NCBI RefSeq assembly: GCF_023155275.1 | Contig: NZ_JALMUV010000041.1 | Location: forward strand, 1-64,000 | Source of the DNA: Streptomyces rhizoryzae | GTDB taxonomy: Bacteria > Actinomycetota > Actinomycetes > Streptomycetales > Streptomycetaceae | Length of the DNA stretch: 64,000 bases | Reading direction: 5' to 3' | In this document: positions 34,700 through 43,688 of the stretch, in pieces | How the letters are laid out: each line of letters opens with the position of its first letter | How positions within the stretch are numbered: the stretch's first letter is position 1 | Made by a program: the position numbers and the translations under genes | The notes under the pieces: generated by a model | Seen by the model: only the letters and a program-made list of their open reading frames with translations | Database searches by the model: none | What the model was told of the DNA's origin: nothing

Positions 34700-35839
34700 G
34701 TGCTCCTGAAAACCTTTGGCTGGTCGTTCGCCATCACGGCGATCGGCCTCGGCCTGGCCGGCGTCCTCTGGGGGTGGCAGGGGCTCGCGATCGTCGGGAT
34801 CCTCTCCATCATGGAGATCTCGCTGTCCTTCGACAACGCGGTCATCAACGCGGGCATCCTGCGCAAGATGAACGCCTTCTGGCAGAAGATCTTCCTCACC
34901 GTCGGCATCCTCGTCGCGGTGTTCGGCATGCGGCTGGTCTTCCCGGTCGTCATCGTGGCCCTCACGGCGAAGATGGGGCCGATCGAGGCCGTCCAGCTCG
35001 CTCTCAACGACAAGGCGCGCTACCAGGAACTGGTCACCGGCGCGCACCCGGCCATCGCGGCCTTCGGCGGCATCTTCCTGCTGATGATCTTCCTCGACTT
35101 CCTCTTCGAGGGCCGCGAGCACACCTGGCTGTCGTGGATCGAGAAGCCGCTCGCCAAGATCGGCAAGCTGGACACCCTCTCGATCATCGTCGCGCTGGCC
35201 GTCCTGCTGGTGAGCGCCGTGACGGTGGCGCCGCACGCCGCGCACGGCGGCGGTGACAAGACCACCACGGTCCTGCTGGCCGGGATCGCCGGCCTGATCA
35301 CCTATCTCGTCGTCGGCGGCATCTCCGGCTACTTCGAGGGCCGGCTGGAGGACGACGAGGCGGAGGAGGCGGACGGCGAGGGCGCGGCCGCGGTGGAGAA
35401 GAAGAGCGGCGGGGCCGGGTCCGCGGTGGGCCTGGCCGGCAAGGCGGCGTTCTTCATGTTCCTCTACCTGGAGGTCATCGACGCCTCGTTCTCCTTCGAC
35501 GGCGTCATCGGCGCGTTCGCCATCACCAACGACATCTTCGCGATGGCGCTGGGTCTGGGCATCGGCGCCATGTACATCCGCTCGCTGACGGTCTTCCTGG
35601 TCCGCAAGGGCACCCTGGACGACTACGTCTACCTGGAGCACGGCGCGCACTACGCGATCGGTGCGCTGGGTGGCATCCTGCTCGTCACGATCCGCTACGA
35701 GATCAGCGAGGTCGTCACCGGCCTGGTGGGGGTGGTCCTGATCGCGCTGTCCTTCGGTTCGTCGGTGCTGCGCAACCGCCGCGAGGGCAAGTCGGGGCAG
35801 GCGCCGTCCGCGCAGGCGGAGGTGCGGTCCGGAGTGTGA
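34700..35839 (+). CDS. TerC/DUF475 family membrane protein
   Basis: Integral membrane protein of 379 residues with about nine to ten hydrophobic helices, of the DUF475 (TerC/YgdQ) group. Conserved acidic membrane motifs typical of TerC are MEISLSFDNAVINA near residues 37-50 and a second copy LEVIDASFSFDGVIGAF in the C-terminal half, indicating an internal duplication. A charged Glu/Asp-rich cytoplasmic loop lies between the halves. Such proteins are linked to metal-ion export and metalation of secreted enzymes. The GTG start at 34700 has only a moderate AGG-type site. Confidence 0.9.
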   Translation: MLLKTFGWSFAITAIGLGLAGVLWGWQGLAIVGILSIMEISLSFDNAVINAGILRKMNAFWQKIFLTVGILVAVFGMRLVFPVVIVALTAKMGPIEAVQLALNDKARYQELVTGAHPAIAAFGGIFLLMIFLDFLFEGREHTWLSWIEKPLAKIGKLDTLSIIVALAVLLVSAVTVAPHAAHGGGDKTTTVLLAGIAGLITYLVVGGISGYFEGRLEDDEAEEADGEGAAAVEKKSGGAGSAVGLAGKAAFFMFLYLEVIDASFSFDGVIGAFAITNDIFAMALGLGIGAMYIRSLTVFLVRKGTLDDYVYLEHGAHYAIGALGGILLVTIRYEISEVVTGLVGVVLIALSFGSSVLRNRREGKSGQAPSAQAEVRSGV

Positions 35840-35866
35840 CGGACCCCTGATTGAGGAACGCTTTCT

Positions 35867-35905
35867 GCGGGGCGGCCACGGGGACAGCATCCCCGGCCGC
35901 CCCGC
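35867..35905 (+). terminator. Terminator after TerC-like gene
   Basis: GCGGGGCGGC...CGGGGA pairs with TCCCCG...GCCGCCCCGC with a short bulge and a 5-nt loop. Confidence 0.75.
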
Positions 35906-35929
35906 GTCGGTACGGGCCGGAAGTATGGG

Positions 35930-36673
35930 GTGGGCAAGGTGTCGTTCCTGGGGAACCTCTGGCGTGGCAACGCGCCGCAGTTCGACGGCGGCGGATCGCA
36001 CGTCGTCGAGCTGACGAAGCGGAATCCGGTCGTCTCGCTGACCAAGCAGGGGGCGGCCAGCGGGCATCTGCGGGTCAATCTGAGCTGGCAGATGCGGACC
36101 TCGGACTTCGGCCAGCGGGGCGGCGTGCGCGCCGGCAGCCTGCTGCGCAATCCGGGCCGGATGTTCAAACCGGAGATCGTGCAGGCCCAGGGGCCGGCGG
36201 TGGTCAACGTCGACCTGGACCTGGCCTGCCTGTACGAGCTCAAGGACGGCACCAAGGGCGTGGTGCAGCCGCTGGGCGACTTCCTCGGCGACCTCAACGC
36301 CGCGCCGTACGTCAAGCTCAGCGGCGACGACCGGTTCGGCTCCGGGTCCGGTGAGACGCTCTACATCAACCTCGACCACCGGGACGAGATCAAGCGGCTG
36401 CTGATCTTCGTCTACATCTACGACGGGACGCCGGCGTTCGACCGCACCCACGCGGTGGTGACGCTCTACCCCAGCTCCGGCCCGCGGATGGAGGTCAAGC
36501 TGGAGGAGCGGGCGCCGCAGGCCCGGTCGTGCGCCGTCTTCATGCTGGAGAACGGCAAGGACGGCCTGTCGGTGCGCCGCGAGGTGAAGTACGTCTACGG
36601 CTTCCAGGCCGAGCTGGACCGGCTCTACGGCTGGGGGCTCCAGTGGGGCCGGGGCTACAAGTCCAAGGTCTGA
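35930..36673 (+). CDS. TerD-domain protein, second paralogue
   Basis: TerD-superfamily protein of about 247 residues, longer than the standard paralogue. The N-terminal 35 residues (NLWRGNAPQFDGGG) are specific to this subgroup. The core shows VNVDLDLACLYELKDG in place of the DFDLDAS site and ends with YVYGFQAELDRLYGWGLQWGRGYKSKV. Its acidic Ca ligands are only partly conserved, so binding may differ. GTG starts at 35930 and 35939 are both possible. It is convergent with the proline-tailed TerD gene with a 19-base gap. Confidence 0.85.
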   Translation: MGKVSFLGNLWRGNAPQFDGGGSHVVELTKRNPVVSLTKQGAASGHLRVNLSWQMRTSDFGQRGGVRAGSLLRNPGRMFKPEIVQAQGPAVVNVDLDLACLYELKDGTKGVVQPLGDFLGDLNAAPYVKLSGDDRFGSGSGETLYINLDHRDEIKRLLIFVYIYDGTPAFDRTHAVVTLYPSSGPRMEVKLEERAPQARSCAVFMLENGKDGLSVRREVKYVYGFQAELDRLYGWGLQWGRGYKSKV

Positions 36674-36692
36674 GCACCGGCCACCGGGCGCG

Positions 36693-37835
36693 TCAGCGGC
36701 GCTGGAACTGCGGCCCCTGGGGCGGCAGGACGAACGACGGATCGGGCAGGAACGGCTGCGGCCCGGGCGCCGGGTAGCCGTACGCCGGCCCGGGCGGGGG
36801 CGGGCCGGGGTAGCCGTAGGCGGGCGGCTGCTGCGGCGGGCCCGGATACCCGTAGGCCGGTGCGGGCGGCTGGGCCGGAGGGGGCGGGACGTGCGCGGGG
36901 TAGCCGTAGCCGCCGGTGGGGGCGGGCGGCAGCGGGGCGGCCGAGAAGGGCTCCGGCATCCGGTCCGGTACGTGCTGGGTGACCGCTGCCGGGTCCGAGC
37001 GCGGGCCGCCGGGCGGCGGTGCGGTGGCCTCCTCGGGCCAGGCGCCGGGCGGCGGGGAGACCGGGGCGGGCGGCGGCGGGGCGGCCGGGGCGCTCCCGGT
37101 GCCGGGCCCGCCCTCGGGGTCCGCGGCGGACGCCTCGGCGGAGGGGGGCGGGGCGGACGGGGAGCCGGTCGGCGGTGACGGCGGCGGGGTGGGAGCGGCC
37201 GGGGCCCGCGGGGCGTCCGGAGCGGGTGCGTCCGGTGTGGCGGAAGCCGGGTCGTCCGGTGCCGGCCGGCCGGCTGCGTCCTCGCCCTCCTCGCCCTCCT
37301 CGACCGAGATGCCGAACTCCGTGGCCAGGCCGACCAGCCCGGTCTCGTACCCCTGGCCCAGCGCGCGGAACTTCCAGCCGTCGCCGCGGCGGTACAGCTC
37401 CCCGCAGATCAGCGCGGTCTCGTCGCCGGTCTCGGGTACCACGTCGAAGACCGCGAGCGGTTCGGCGCCGTCCGCGGCCGCGTCGTAGAGCAGTACCCGC
37501 AGGTCCGGAACGCCGCCGAAGGGGCCGCCGTCCGAGGAGGCGGCGAGCACCACCCGGGCCACCGACGCCTCCAGCGGGGCGAGTTCGGCCTCGATGGTGT
37601 CGGTCAGGGCGTCCGGCAGCCGGGTCTTGGGCAGGTGCCGGACCAGGCCGCTGGGGTGGCGCGGCTGGTTGTAGAAGACGAAGTCCGCGTCGGAGCGCAC
37701 GCGTCCGTCCGGCCCCACCAGCAGGGCCGAGGCGTCGACGTCGGGGACGCCGGCGCCCGGCGTCCAGCGCAGGACGGCCCGGACGGCCGTGGCGTCGAGG
37801 GGTACGTTCGACCCTTTCAGCATCGCGTGCGTCAT
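36693..37835 (-). CDS. TerD-domain protein with long Pro/Tyr-rich tail
   Basis: Protein of 380 residues from the ATG at 37835. The first ~190 residues are a TerD domain ([56 protein letters not shown]). The second acidic Ca motif is missing, so metal binding may be weakened. The rest is a low-complexity region rich in Pro, Ala, Ser and Gly. It ends in repeated AYGYPGPP units and QFQRR, possibly an interaction or phase-separating tail. It is divergent from the CitE-like gene, with 217 bases between them that should hold both promoters. The frame stays open to 38168 without similarity. Confidence 0.85.
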   Translation of the reverse strand: MTHAMLKGSNVPLDATAVRAVLRWTPGAGVPDVDASALLVGPDGRVRSDADFVFYNQPRHPSGLVRHLPKTRLPDALTDTIEAELAPLEASVARVVLAASSDGGPFGGVPDLRVLLYDAAADGAEPLAVFDVVPETGDETALICGELYRRGDGWKFRALGQGYETGLVGLATEFGISVEEGEEGEDAAGRPAPDDPASATPDAPAPDAPRAPAAPTPPPSPPTGSPSAPPPSAEASAADPEGGPGTGSAPAAPPPPAPVSPPPGAWPEEATAPPPGGPRSDPAAVTQHVPDRMPEPFSAAPLPPAPTGGYGYPAHVPPPPAQPPAPAYGYPGPPQQPPAYGYPGPPPPGPAYGYPAPGPQPFLPDPSFVLPPQGPQFQRR

Positions 37836-38052
37836 GCGGCAATCCTGCCTTCCCTCAGGTCGCGGCCACAACGCGGGGGCCGGGCGCGGGTCCGGGCGGC
37901 CACCCGGGGGCCACCGGGCGGACGCTCGCGGGTGGCGGGAAATTCGCGCGGGCGGGAACTTTCGGGACCCCCGCACACGTACGATTACCGGCTGGATCCA
38001 GACAGGGAGACGCAGCGGGGTGCCCGGTTCCCGCTTTTCCACGGGGAGTTGT

Positions 38053-39225
38053 ATGCGGCACTTTGGGCATCTTGCACCGGATATCCGGAAGACTCTGTTC
38101 CATAAGGAGCCGGTGGAGTTCACCGCCGAGTCCCCCGCCCGCACGCTCGCGGCCGCCCTCGGTGCCACGCTCTACAGCCCCGCCACCCGCCCCCGCCTCG
38201 CCGACGACGTGCGCAAGCAGACAGCCCGCGGCGTCATGTCCATGGTGCTCTGCCTGGAGGACTCCATAGGCGACGGCGACGTGGCGGCCGGCGAGGAGAA
38301 TCTGGTCCGGCAGTTCGCGCTCCTCGACGAGGCCGCCGCCCGCGGCGAGGACCTGCCGCTGCTCTTCATCCGGGTCCGGGCACCGCACCAGATAGCGGAC
38401 CTCGTGCGCCGGCTGGGCCGCACCGTGCGCCGGCTGTCCGGATTCGTACTCCCCAAGTTCACCGGGGAGCGCGGGGAGCCCTTCCTGGCGGCGCTGGCCG
38501 CGGCCGAATCCGCCTGCGGGCGGCGGCTGTTCGCGATGCCGGTGCTGGAGTCCCCGGAACTGCTCCACCTGGAGAGCCGCGCCGCCACCCTGGCCGGTAT
38601 CGCCCGCACCGTCGGCGCCCACCGCGACCGGATCCTCGCCCTCCGCCTCGGCGTCACCGACTTCTGCGCCGCCTACGGACTGCGCCGTGCCCCCGACATG
38701 ACCGCCTACGACGTGCAGATCGTCGCCTCGGTGATCGCCGACGTGGTCAACGTCCTCGGCCGCGCCGACGGCACCGGCTTCACCGTCACCGGCCCGGTGT
38801 GGGAGTACTTCCGGCTGCACGAGCGGATGTTCAAGCCCCAGCTGCGCCGCAGCCCGTTCCTGGGCCAGGCCGAGGAGCTGCGCACCAGCCTCATCGAGCA
38901 CGACATGGACGGCCTGCTGCGGGAGATCGCCCTGGACCGCGCCAACGGCCTGACGGGCAAGACCTGCATCCACCCCTCGCACGTCGCCCCGGTGCACGCC
39001 CTCTCCGTCGTCAGCCACGAGGAGTACAGCGACGCCACGGACATCCTGCGGCCCGAGCGCGGCGACGGCGGAGTACTGCGTTCCGCCTACACCAACAAGA
39101 TGAACGAGGTGAAACCGCACCGCGCCTGGGCCGAGCGGACGCTGCTGCGCGCCGAGGCGTTCGGCGTGGCGCGGGAGGACGTCGGCTTCGTGGAGCTGCT
39201 GACGGCCAGCCTCCAGCCGGCCTGA
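38053..39225 (+). CDS. HpcH/HpaI (CitE-like) aldolase/lyase of Ter locus
   Basis: Predicted Mg-dependent C-C lyase of 390 residues with a TIM barrel related to citrate lyase beta and HpcH aldolases. Visible elements are the N-terminal [12 protein letters not shown], a strand with LEDSIGD, the substrate arginine in LLFIRVRAP, the metal-ligand glutamate in MPVLESPE, and [11 protein letters not shown] near the C-terminus, a typical CitE end motif. The ATG at 38053 has a GGGGAG site. It is the first gene of a compact operon with the phosphoribosyltransferase fusion and HAD phosphatase. Known Ter-linked operons contain this lyase family, where it is proposed to help build a nucleoside-like metabolite. 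Confidence 0.88.
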   Translation: MRHFGHLAPDIRKTLFHKEPVEFTAESPARTLAAALGATLYSPATRPRLADDVRKQTARGVMSMVLCLEDSIGDGDVAAGEENLVRQFALLDEAAARGEDLPLLFIRVRAPHQIADLVRRLGRTVRRLSGFVLPKFTGERGEPFLAALAAAESACGRRLFAMPVLESPELLHLESRAATLAGIARTVGAHRDRILALRLGVTDFCAAYGLRRAPDMTAYDVQIVASVIADVVNVLGRADGTGFTVTGPVWEYFRLHERMFKPQLRRSPFLGQAEELRTSLIEHDMDGLLREIALDRANGLTGKTCIHPSHVAPVHALSVVSHEEYSDATDILRPERGDGGVLRSAYTNKMNEVKPHRAWAERTLLRAEAFGVAREDVGFVELLTASLQPA

Positions 39226-39257
39226 CCGGCACGGGGGCGGACGGCAGCGGGAGACGG

Positions 39258-41816
39258 ATGCGGAACGGCAACGACGGCACGGCAGAGGGCAGGACGGACG
39301 GCATGGCGGACGGCAGGGAAGGCGGCATGGACGAGGGCACGGACGGCACCGGCGGCGCGGACGGCGCCCGGCGCGCGGCGGAGCTGATACCGCCCGCCGG
39401 GTGGACGGGGGAGTGGGTCGCCCGGCGGCTCGGGGTCGCGCTGACCGGCGACGAGCGGCTGCCCGGACTCCTCGGGCTGGCGCTGCGGCGCAACCCCCGC
39501 CGCGCCCACCTGCTGGTCTCCAACGTCCTGGGCAAGCACGTACCGCAGCGCCCGGACGTGGTGCACGGCGCCGGCGTCCGGCTCGGCCGCCGCGTCCGGG
39601 AGCTGCTCGGCGACGCCGACGCCGCCCGCGCCGTCGTGCTGGGCTACGCCGAGACCGCCACCGGCCTGGGCCACTCGGTCGCCGACGGGCTGGCGCTCGC
39701 CCCCTACCTGCACTCCACCCGGCGCCCGGTGCCCGGCGTCCGGCCCGCCGCCGGATTCGAGGAGGAGCACAGCCACGCCACCTCCCACCTGCTGCTCCCC
39801 GAGGACCCCGGGCTGCTCGCCGGCGACGGCCCGCTGGTCCTGGTGGACGACGAGTTCTCCACCGGGCGGACGGTCCTGAACACCATCGACGCGCTGCACG
39901 CCCGCCACCCGCGCCGGCGGTACGTCGTCGTCGCCCTGGTGGACATGCGCGGGGACGAGGACCGGGCGCGGCTGACCGCGTTCGCCGGCCGCCTGGGCGC
40001 CCGCGTCGACCTGGTCGCCCTGGCCTCCGGCGGGGTCCGCCTGCCCGACGGCGTCCTGGAGCGCGGCCGGGAGCTGGTCGCCGCCCACGAGGAGGAGCCG
40101 CCGCCCGCGCCCGCCGCCGGCCGCGCCCCGCGCGCCGTCCGGATCGACCTCGGCTGGCCCGCCGGGCTCCCCGACGGCGGCCGGCACGGCTTCACCCCCG
40201 CGCACCGCGCCCTCCTGGAGGAGCACCTGCCGGCCATGGCCGCCCGCATCGCGGACCGCCTCGGCGGCGCCCGCCGCATCCTCGTCCTCGGCAGCGAGGA
40301 GCTGATGTACGCCCCGCTGCGCCTGGCCGGGGCGCTGGACGCTCACCTCGCCGGGACCGGCGCGGCCGTCCGCTTCTCCACCACCACCCGCTCCCCGGTG
40401 CTCGCCGTGGACGACCCCGGCTACGCCCTCCGCACCCGGCTCGCCTTCCCCGCCCACGACCGGCCCGCCGACGGGCCGGGGGAGCGCTACGCCTACAACG
40501 TCGCCCCCGGCCGCGGCCAGGACCGCCGCTTCGACGCCGTCGTCGCGGTCGTCGACTCGGCCGGCGACCGCCCCGAACTCCACGCCCCCGGCGGCCTCCT
40601 GGACCGGCTCGCCGACCACACCGACCGGCTGCTGCTCGCCGTCGTCCCCTCCTACACCCCGCCGCGCGCGCTGCCCGCCCCGCTGCGCGGCCCCGCCTTC
40701 TCCTCGTACGCGCCCGACGAGGTCGGCTGGCTGCTCCAGGACCTGTCCGGGGTCACCCTGGAGGCGCCCACCGAGGAGCGCGAGGAGGCGATCCAGCGCG
40801 GCGGCGCGCACTACGCCGAGTCGCTGCCGGTCGAGTACCAGCCCGACGAGGAGTACCAGGCGCTGTTCCGCACCGCGCTGCGCGGCTCCGCGGACCGGAT
40901 CGCCCGCGCCGTCGGCACGGTCACCGAGACCGTCCTCGCCGAACGGGGCCCCCGCCCCGTACTGGTCTCGCTGGCCCGGGCCGGCACCCCCGTCGGCATC
41001 CTGATGCGCCGCTGGGCCCGGCACACCCGCGGCCTGGACCTTGCGCACTACGCCGTCTCCATCGTCCGCGGCCGGGGCATCGACACCACCGCCCTGCGCT
41101 GGCTCGCCGCCCACCACGACCCGCGGGACGTGGTCTTCGTGGACGGCTGGACGGGCAAGGGCGCCATCACCCGCGAACTGGCCGGCGCGCTCGCCGCCCC
41201 GGAGTTCGCCGGCTTCGACCCGCGGATCGCGGTGCTCGCCGACCCCGGCGGCTGCGTCGACACCTACGGCACCCGCGACGACTTCCTCATCCCCTCCGCC
41301 TGCCTGAACTCCACCGTCTCCGGGCTGGTCTCGCGCACCGTGCTCCGCGCCGACCTGGTCGGGCCGGACGACTTCCACGGCGCGAAGTTCTACCGCGAGC
41401 TGGCCGGCAGCGACCTGTCGGCGGAGTTCCTGGACACCGTCAGCGCCCGCTTCGGCGCGGTCACCGGCGCGGTCGCGGCCGATGTCCGGGAGCTGACCGC
41501 CGCCGACCGCACCCCCACCTGGGCGGGCTGGGCGGCCGTCGCGCGGATCAGCGAGGAGTACGGCATCCACGACGTCAACCTCGTCAAGCCCGGGGTCGGC
41601 GAGACCACCCGGGTCCTGCTGCGCCGGGTCCCCTGGCGGATCCTGGCCCGGCGGGGTGCCGGGTCCGACCTCGACCACGTCCGGCTGCTGGCCGAACGGC
41701 GCGGGGTGCCCGTCGAGGAGGTCGGCGAACTCCCGTACACCTGCGTGGGGTTGGTCCACCCCCGCTACACCCGCGGCGCCACCGGCGCGGACGGCAGGGC
41801 GGTGGCGGCCCGATGA
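39258..41816 (+). CDS. Phosphoribosyltransferase-TRSP / StiP-like fusion protein
   Basis: Protein of 852 residues that fuses two components usually encoded apart in Ter-linked biosynthetic operons. Residues 1-40 are Gly/Asp-rich and disordered. Residues ~45-290 form a PRTase_2-like domain with the PRPP loop VLVDDEFSTGRT (194-205). The TRSP domain follows, including a literal TRSP at 377-380. Residues ~505-835 match the StiP/PRTase_1 group: GGAHYAE (515-521), a second PRPP-like loop VFVDGWTGKGA (626-636) and Cys682 in IPSACLNST. The ATG at 39258 has a GGGAG site; nearby in-frame ATGs at 39303 and 39327 are alternatives. It lies 32 bases after the lyase gene and overlaps the HAD gene by ATGA. 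The reaction is unknown; formation of a ribosylated or nucleoside-like product is inferred. Confidence 0.85.
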   Translation: MRNGNDGTAEGRTDGMADGREGGMDEGTDGTGGADGARRAAELIPPAGWTGEWVARRLGVALTGDERLPGLLGLALRRNPRRAHLLVSNVLGKHVPQRPDVVHGAGVRLGRRVRELLGDADAARAVVLGYAETATGLGHSVADGLALAPYLHSTRRPVPGVRPAAGFEEEHSHATSHLLLPEDPGLLAGDGPLVLVDDEFSTGRTVLNTIDALHARHPRRRYVVVALVDMRGDEDRARLTAFAGRLGARVDLVALASGGVRLPDGVLERGRELVAAHEEEPPPAPAAGRAPRAVRIDLGWPAGLPDGGRHGFTPAHRALLEEHLPAMAARIADRLGGARRILVLGSEELMYAPLRLAGALDAHLAGTGAAVRFSTTTRSPVLAVDDPGYALRTRLAFPAHDRPADGPGERYAYNVAPGRGQDRRFDAVVAVVDSAGDRPELHAPGGLLDRLADHTDRLLLAVVPSYTPPRALPAPLRGPAFSSYAPDEVGWLLQDLSGVTLEAPTEEREEAIQRGGAHYAESLPVEYQPDEEYQALFRTALRGSADRIARAVGTVTETVLAERGPRPVLVSLARAGTPVGILMRRWARHTRGLDLAHYAVSIVRGRGIDTTALRWLAAHHDPRDVVFVDGWTGKGAITRELAGALAAPEFAGFDPRIAVLADPGGCVDTYGTRDDFLIPSACLNSTVSGLVSRTVLRADLVGPDDFHGAKFYRELAGSDLSAEFLDTVSARFGAVTGAVAADVRELTAADRTPTWAGWAAVARISEEYGIHDVNLVKPGVGETTRVLLRRVPWRILARRGAGSDLDHVRLLAERRGVPVEEVGELPYTCVGLVHPRYTRGATGADGRAVAAR

Positions 41817-42640
41817 CCGCGCCCGCGCCGCTGGTCGCCAGCGACCTCGACCGCACCCTGATCTACTCGGCCCCCGCCCTGCACCTCACCGGCCCGGACG
41901 CCGCCGCCCCCCGGCTGCTGTGCGTCGAGGTCTACGAGGGCCGGCCGCTGTCCTACCTGACCGAGACCGCCGCCGGGCTGCTGGCCGCACTGGCCGGCCG
42001 CACCACCTTCGTACCGGCCACCACCCGCACCCGGGAGCAGTACGGGCGCATCCGCCTCCCCGGCCCGCCCCCGGCGTACGCGGTCTGCGCCAACGGCGGC
42101 CACCTCCTCGTCGGGGGCGCGTCCGACCAGGACTGGCAGCGCACCGTCGCCGCCCGCCTCGCCGCCCGCTGCGCGCCCCTGGCGGAGGTCCGCGCGCACC
42201 TGCTGCGCACCGCCGATGACGCCTGGCTGCGCAGCGCCCGCACCGCCGAGGACCTCTTCGCCTACCTCGTCGTGGAGCGGCCGCTGCTGCCGGACGGGTG
42301 GGTCGCGGAGCTGGCCGGCTGGGCCGAGCCGCGCGGCTGGACGGTCTCCCTCCAGGGCCGCAAGCTCTACGTCGTACCGCAGCCGCTCACCAAGAGCGCG
42401 GCGGTCGCCGAGGTGGTCCGCCGCACCGGCGCCGGCGGCTTCCTCGCGGCCGGCGACTCGCTGCTCGACACCGACCTGCTGCTGGCCGCGGACCGCGCCT
42501 GGCGCCCGGGCCACGGCGAACTGGCCGACACCGGCTGGCAGGCCGCGCACGTCACCGCGCTGACCGAGCGCGGGGTGGCCGCGGGCGAGGCGATCGTCCG
42601 CGCGTTCCTGGCCGGTACGGAGCCGCAGCGCGCCTGCTGA
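41813..42640 (+). CDS. HAD-family phosphatase of Ter locus
   Basis: Predicted phosphatase of 275 residues of the Cof/sucrose-phosphatase-like HAD group found in Ter-linked operons. Motif I is SDLDRTLIYS (Asp11, Asp13), Lys lies in PLTKSAAV, and the motif IV acids lie in AGDSLLDTDLL. It overlaps the fusion gene by the ATGA tetranucleotide, indicating translational coupling and a joint pathway. It would act on a sugar-phosphate or nucleotide intermediate. The open frame extends far upstream in the other gene's shadow, but this ATG starts the family domain directly. Confidence 0.9.
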   Translation: MTAPAPLVASDLDRTLIYSAPALHLTGPDAAAPRLLCVEVYEGRPLSYLTETAAGLLAALAGRTTFVPATTRTREQYGRIRLPGPPPAYAVCANGGHLLVGGASDQDWQRTVAARLAARCAPLAEVRAHLLRTADDAWLRSARTAEDLFAYLVVERPLLPDGWVAELAGWAEPRGWTVSLQGRKLYVVPQPLTKSAAVAEVVRRTGAGGFLAAGDSLLDTDLLLAADRAWRPGHGELADTGWQAAHVTALTERGVAAGEAIVRAFLAGTEPQRAC

Positions 42641-42689
42641 GCGGGCCGGGGAGCCGGCCGTAGGCTGCCCCCGACCAGGGAGGAGAGCC

Positions 42690-43349
42690 GTGCCCGAGCC
42701 CAAGAACACCCCGCTCACCCCGGAGCTGTACGCCTACGTCCTCGCGCAGAACCCGCCGCTGGACCCCGCGCTGCGGGCGCTGGCGGACCGCACCCGCGAG
42801 CGGTTCCCGGACGCGGCCGGGATGCTGTCGGCACCCGAGCAGGCACCGCTGCTGGCCTTCCTCGTGCGGCTGACCGGGGCCCGCCAGGTGGTGGAGGTGG
42901 GCACCTTCACCGGCTTCGCCACGCTCGCCATGGCCCTGGCGCTGCCCGCCGGCGGGACGGTGCTGACCTGCGATGTCTCCGAGGAGTGGACCGCGTGCGG
43001 GCGGGAGGCGTGGGCGGCGGCCGGGGTGGCGGACCGGGTCCGGCTGCGGCTCGGGCCCGCGCTGGAGACCCTCCGGTCCCTGCCGTCCGCGCCGCACCTG
43101 GACCTGGTGTACCTCGACGCCGACAAGGGCGGCTACATCGGCTACTGGGAGGAGCTGGTGCCACGGCTGCGCCCGGGCGGCCTGCTGGTCGCGGACAACG
43201 TCCTCTACGGCGGCGAGGTCACCGACCCCGCGGCGTCCGGATCCGCGCTGGCGATCCGGGAGTTCAACGAGCACGTCCGCCAGGACGCGCGGACGGAGGC
43301 GGTCCTGCTCACCGTGGCCGACGGGGTGACCCTGGCCCGCAAGCGGTAG
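42690..43349 (+). CDS. O-methyltransferase, family 3 (CCoAMT-like)
   Basis: SAM-dependent O-methyltransferase of 219 residues. The SAM site is VVEVGTFTGFATLAMA, the metal- and substrate-binding region has VYLDADKGGYIGYWEE, and the later VADNVLYGG and TVADGVTLARK match bacterial catechol/caffeoyl-CoA type enzymes. The GTG at 42690 has a GGGAGGAGAG site. It begins 49 bases after the HAD gene on the same strand and ends at a strong terminator, so it may be the last gene of the Ter-linked operon, modifying its product. This is inference; the gene may equally be independent. Confidence 0.9.
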   Translation: MPEPKNTPLTPELYAYVLAQNPPLDPALRALADRTRERFPDAAGMLSAPEQAPLLAFLVRLTGARQVVEVGTFTGFATLAMALALPAGGTVLTCDVSEEWTACGREAWAAAGVADRVRLRLGPALETLRSLPSAPHLDLVYLDADKGGYIGYWEELVPRLRPGGLLVADNVLYGGEVTDPAASGSALAIREFNEHVRQDARTEAVLLTVADGVTLARKR

Positions 43350-43350
43350 A

Positions 43351-43377
43351 CCCGCCGCGCGGTCCGTGCGCGGCGGG
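43351..43377. terminator. Bidirectional terminator
   Basis: CCCGCCGCGC and GCGCGGCGGG are separated by a 7-nt loop, between the convergent O-methyltransferase and FmdB genes. Confidence 0.8.
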
Positions 43378-43386
43378 CCGGTCGGG

Positions 43387-43611
43387 TCAGCCGCAGCAGC
43401 CGCCTCCGCAGCAGCCGCCGCCCCCGCCGCCGCGCGGGGCCGCGGACGGGCCGGGGCCGGACGCGGTCCCGCCGACGGCGACGGTGGACAGCAGCTTGAC
43501 GGTGTCCTCGTGGCCCTCGGGGCAGACGGCCGGGGCGGACGACTCGGCCATCGGCCGGTTCAGCTCGAAGGTGGTCCCGCAGGGGCGGCACCGGTACTCG
43601 TAACGGGGCAT
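43387..43611 (-). CDS. FmdB-type zinc-ribbon protein
   Basis: Small protein of 74 residues with the FmdB N-terminus MPRYEYRCRPCGTTFE and a second knuckle CPEGHE, where one expected cysteine of the zinc ribbon is replaced by His. The tail is glycine-rich and ends GGGGGGCCGGGCCG, with four cysteines that could bind metal. FmdB-like proteins are proposed regulators, but the role is unknown. The ATG at 43611 has TAGCCT exactly 6 nt upstream, indicating a leaderless mRNA. Confidence 0.85.
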   Translation of the reverse strand: MPRYEYRCRPCGTTFELNRPMAESSAPAVCPEGHEDTVKLLSTVAVGGTASGPGPSAAPRGGGGGGCCGGGCCG

Positions 43612-43688
43612 GGCCACAGGCTAACCGGGGGCGCGCCGCGGGGCGTACGAGCGGCCGGGGCATGTTCGGCCCTCTTGCGCGGTCCGCC

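Noticed and set aside
36655-37842. Alternative 395-codon minus-strand frame over the TerD tail
   Set aside because: It shares the region in a different phase with Arg-rich translation; the TerD domain is in the frame ending at 36693.
37836-38168. N-terminal extension of the proline-tailed TerD protein
   Set aside because: The added residues are Arg/Pro-rich without TerD similarity and overlap the divergent promoter region.
38799-39257. Upstream extension of the phosphoribosyltransferase frame
   Set aside because: It overlaps the lyase gene in another frame and lacks similarity; the ATG at 39258 has a ribosome site just after the lyase stop.
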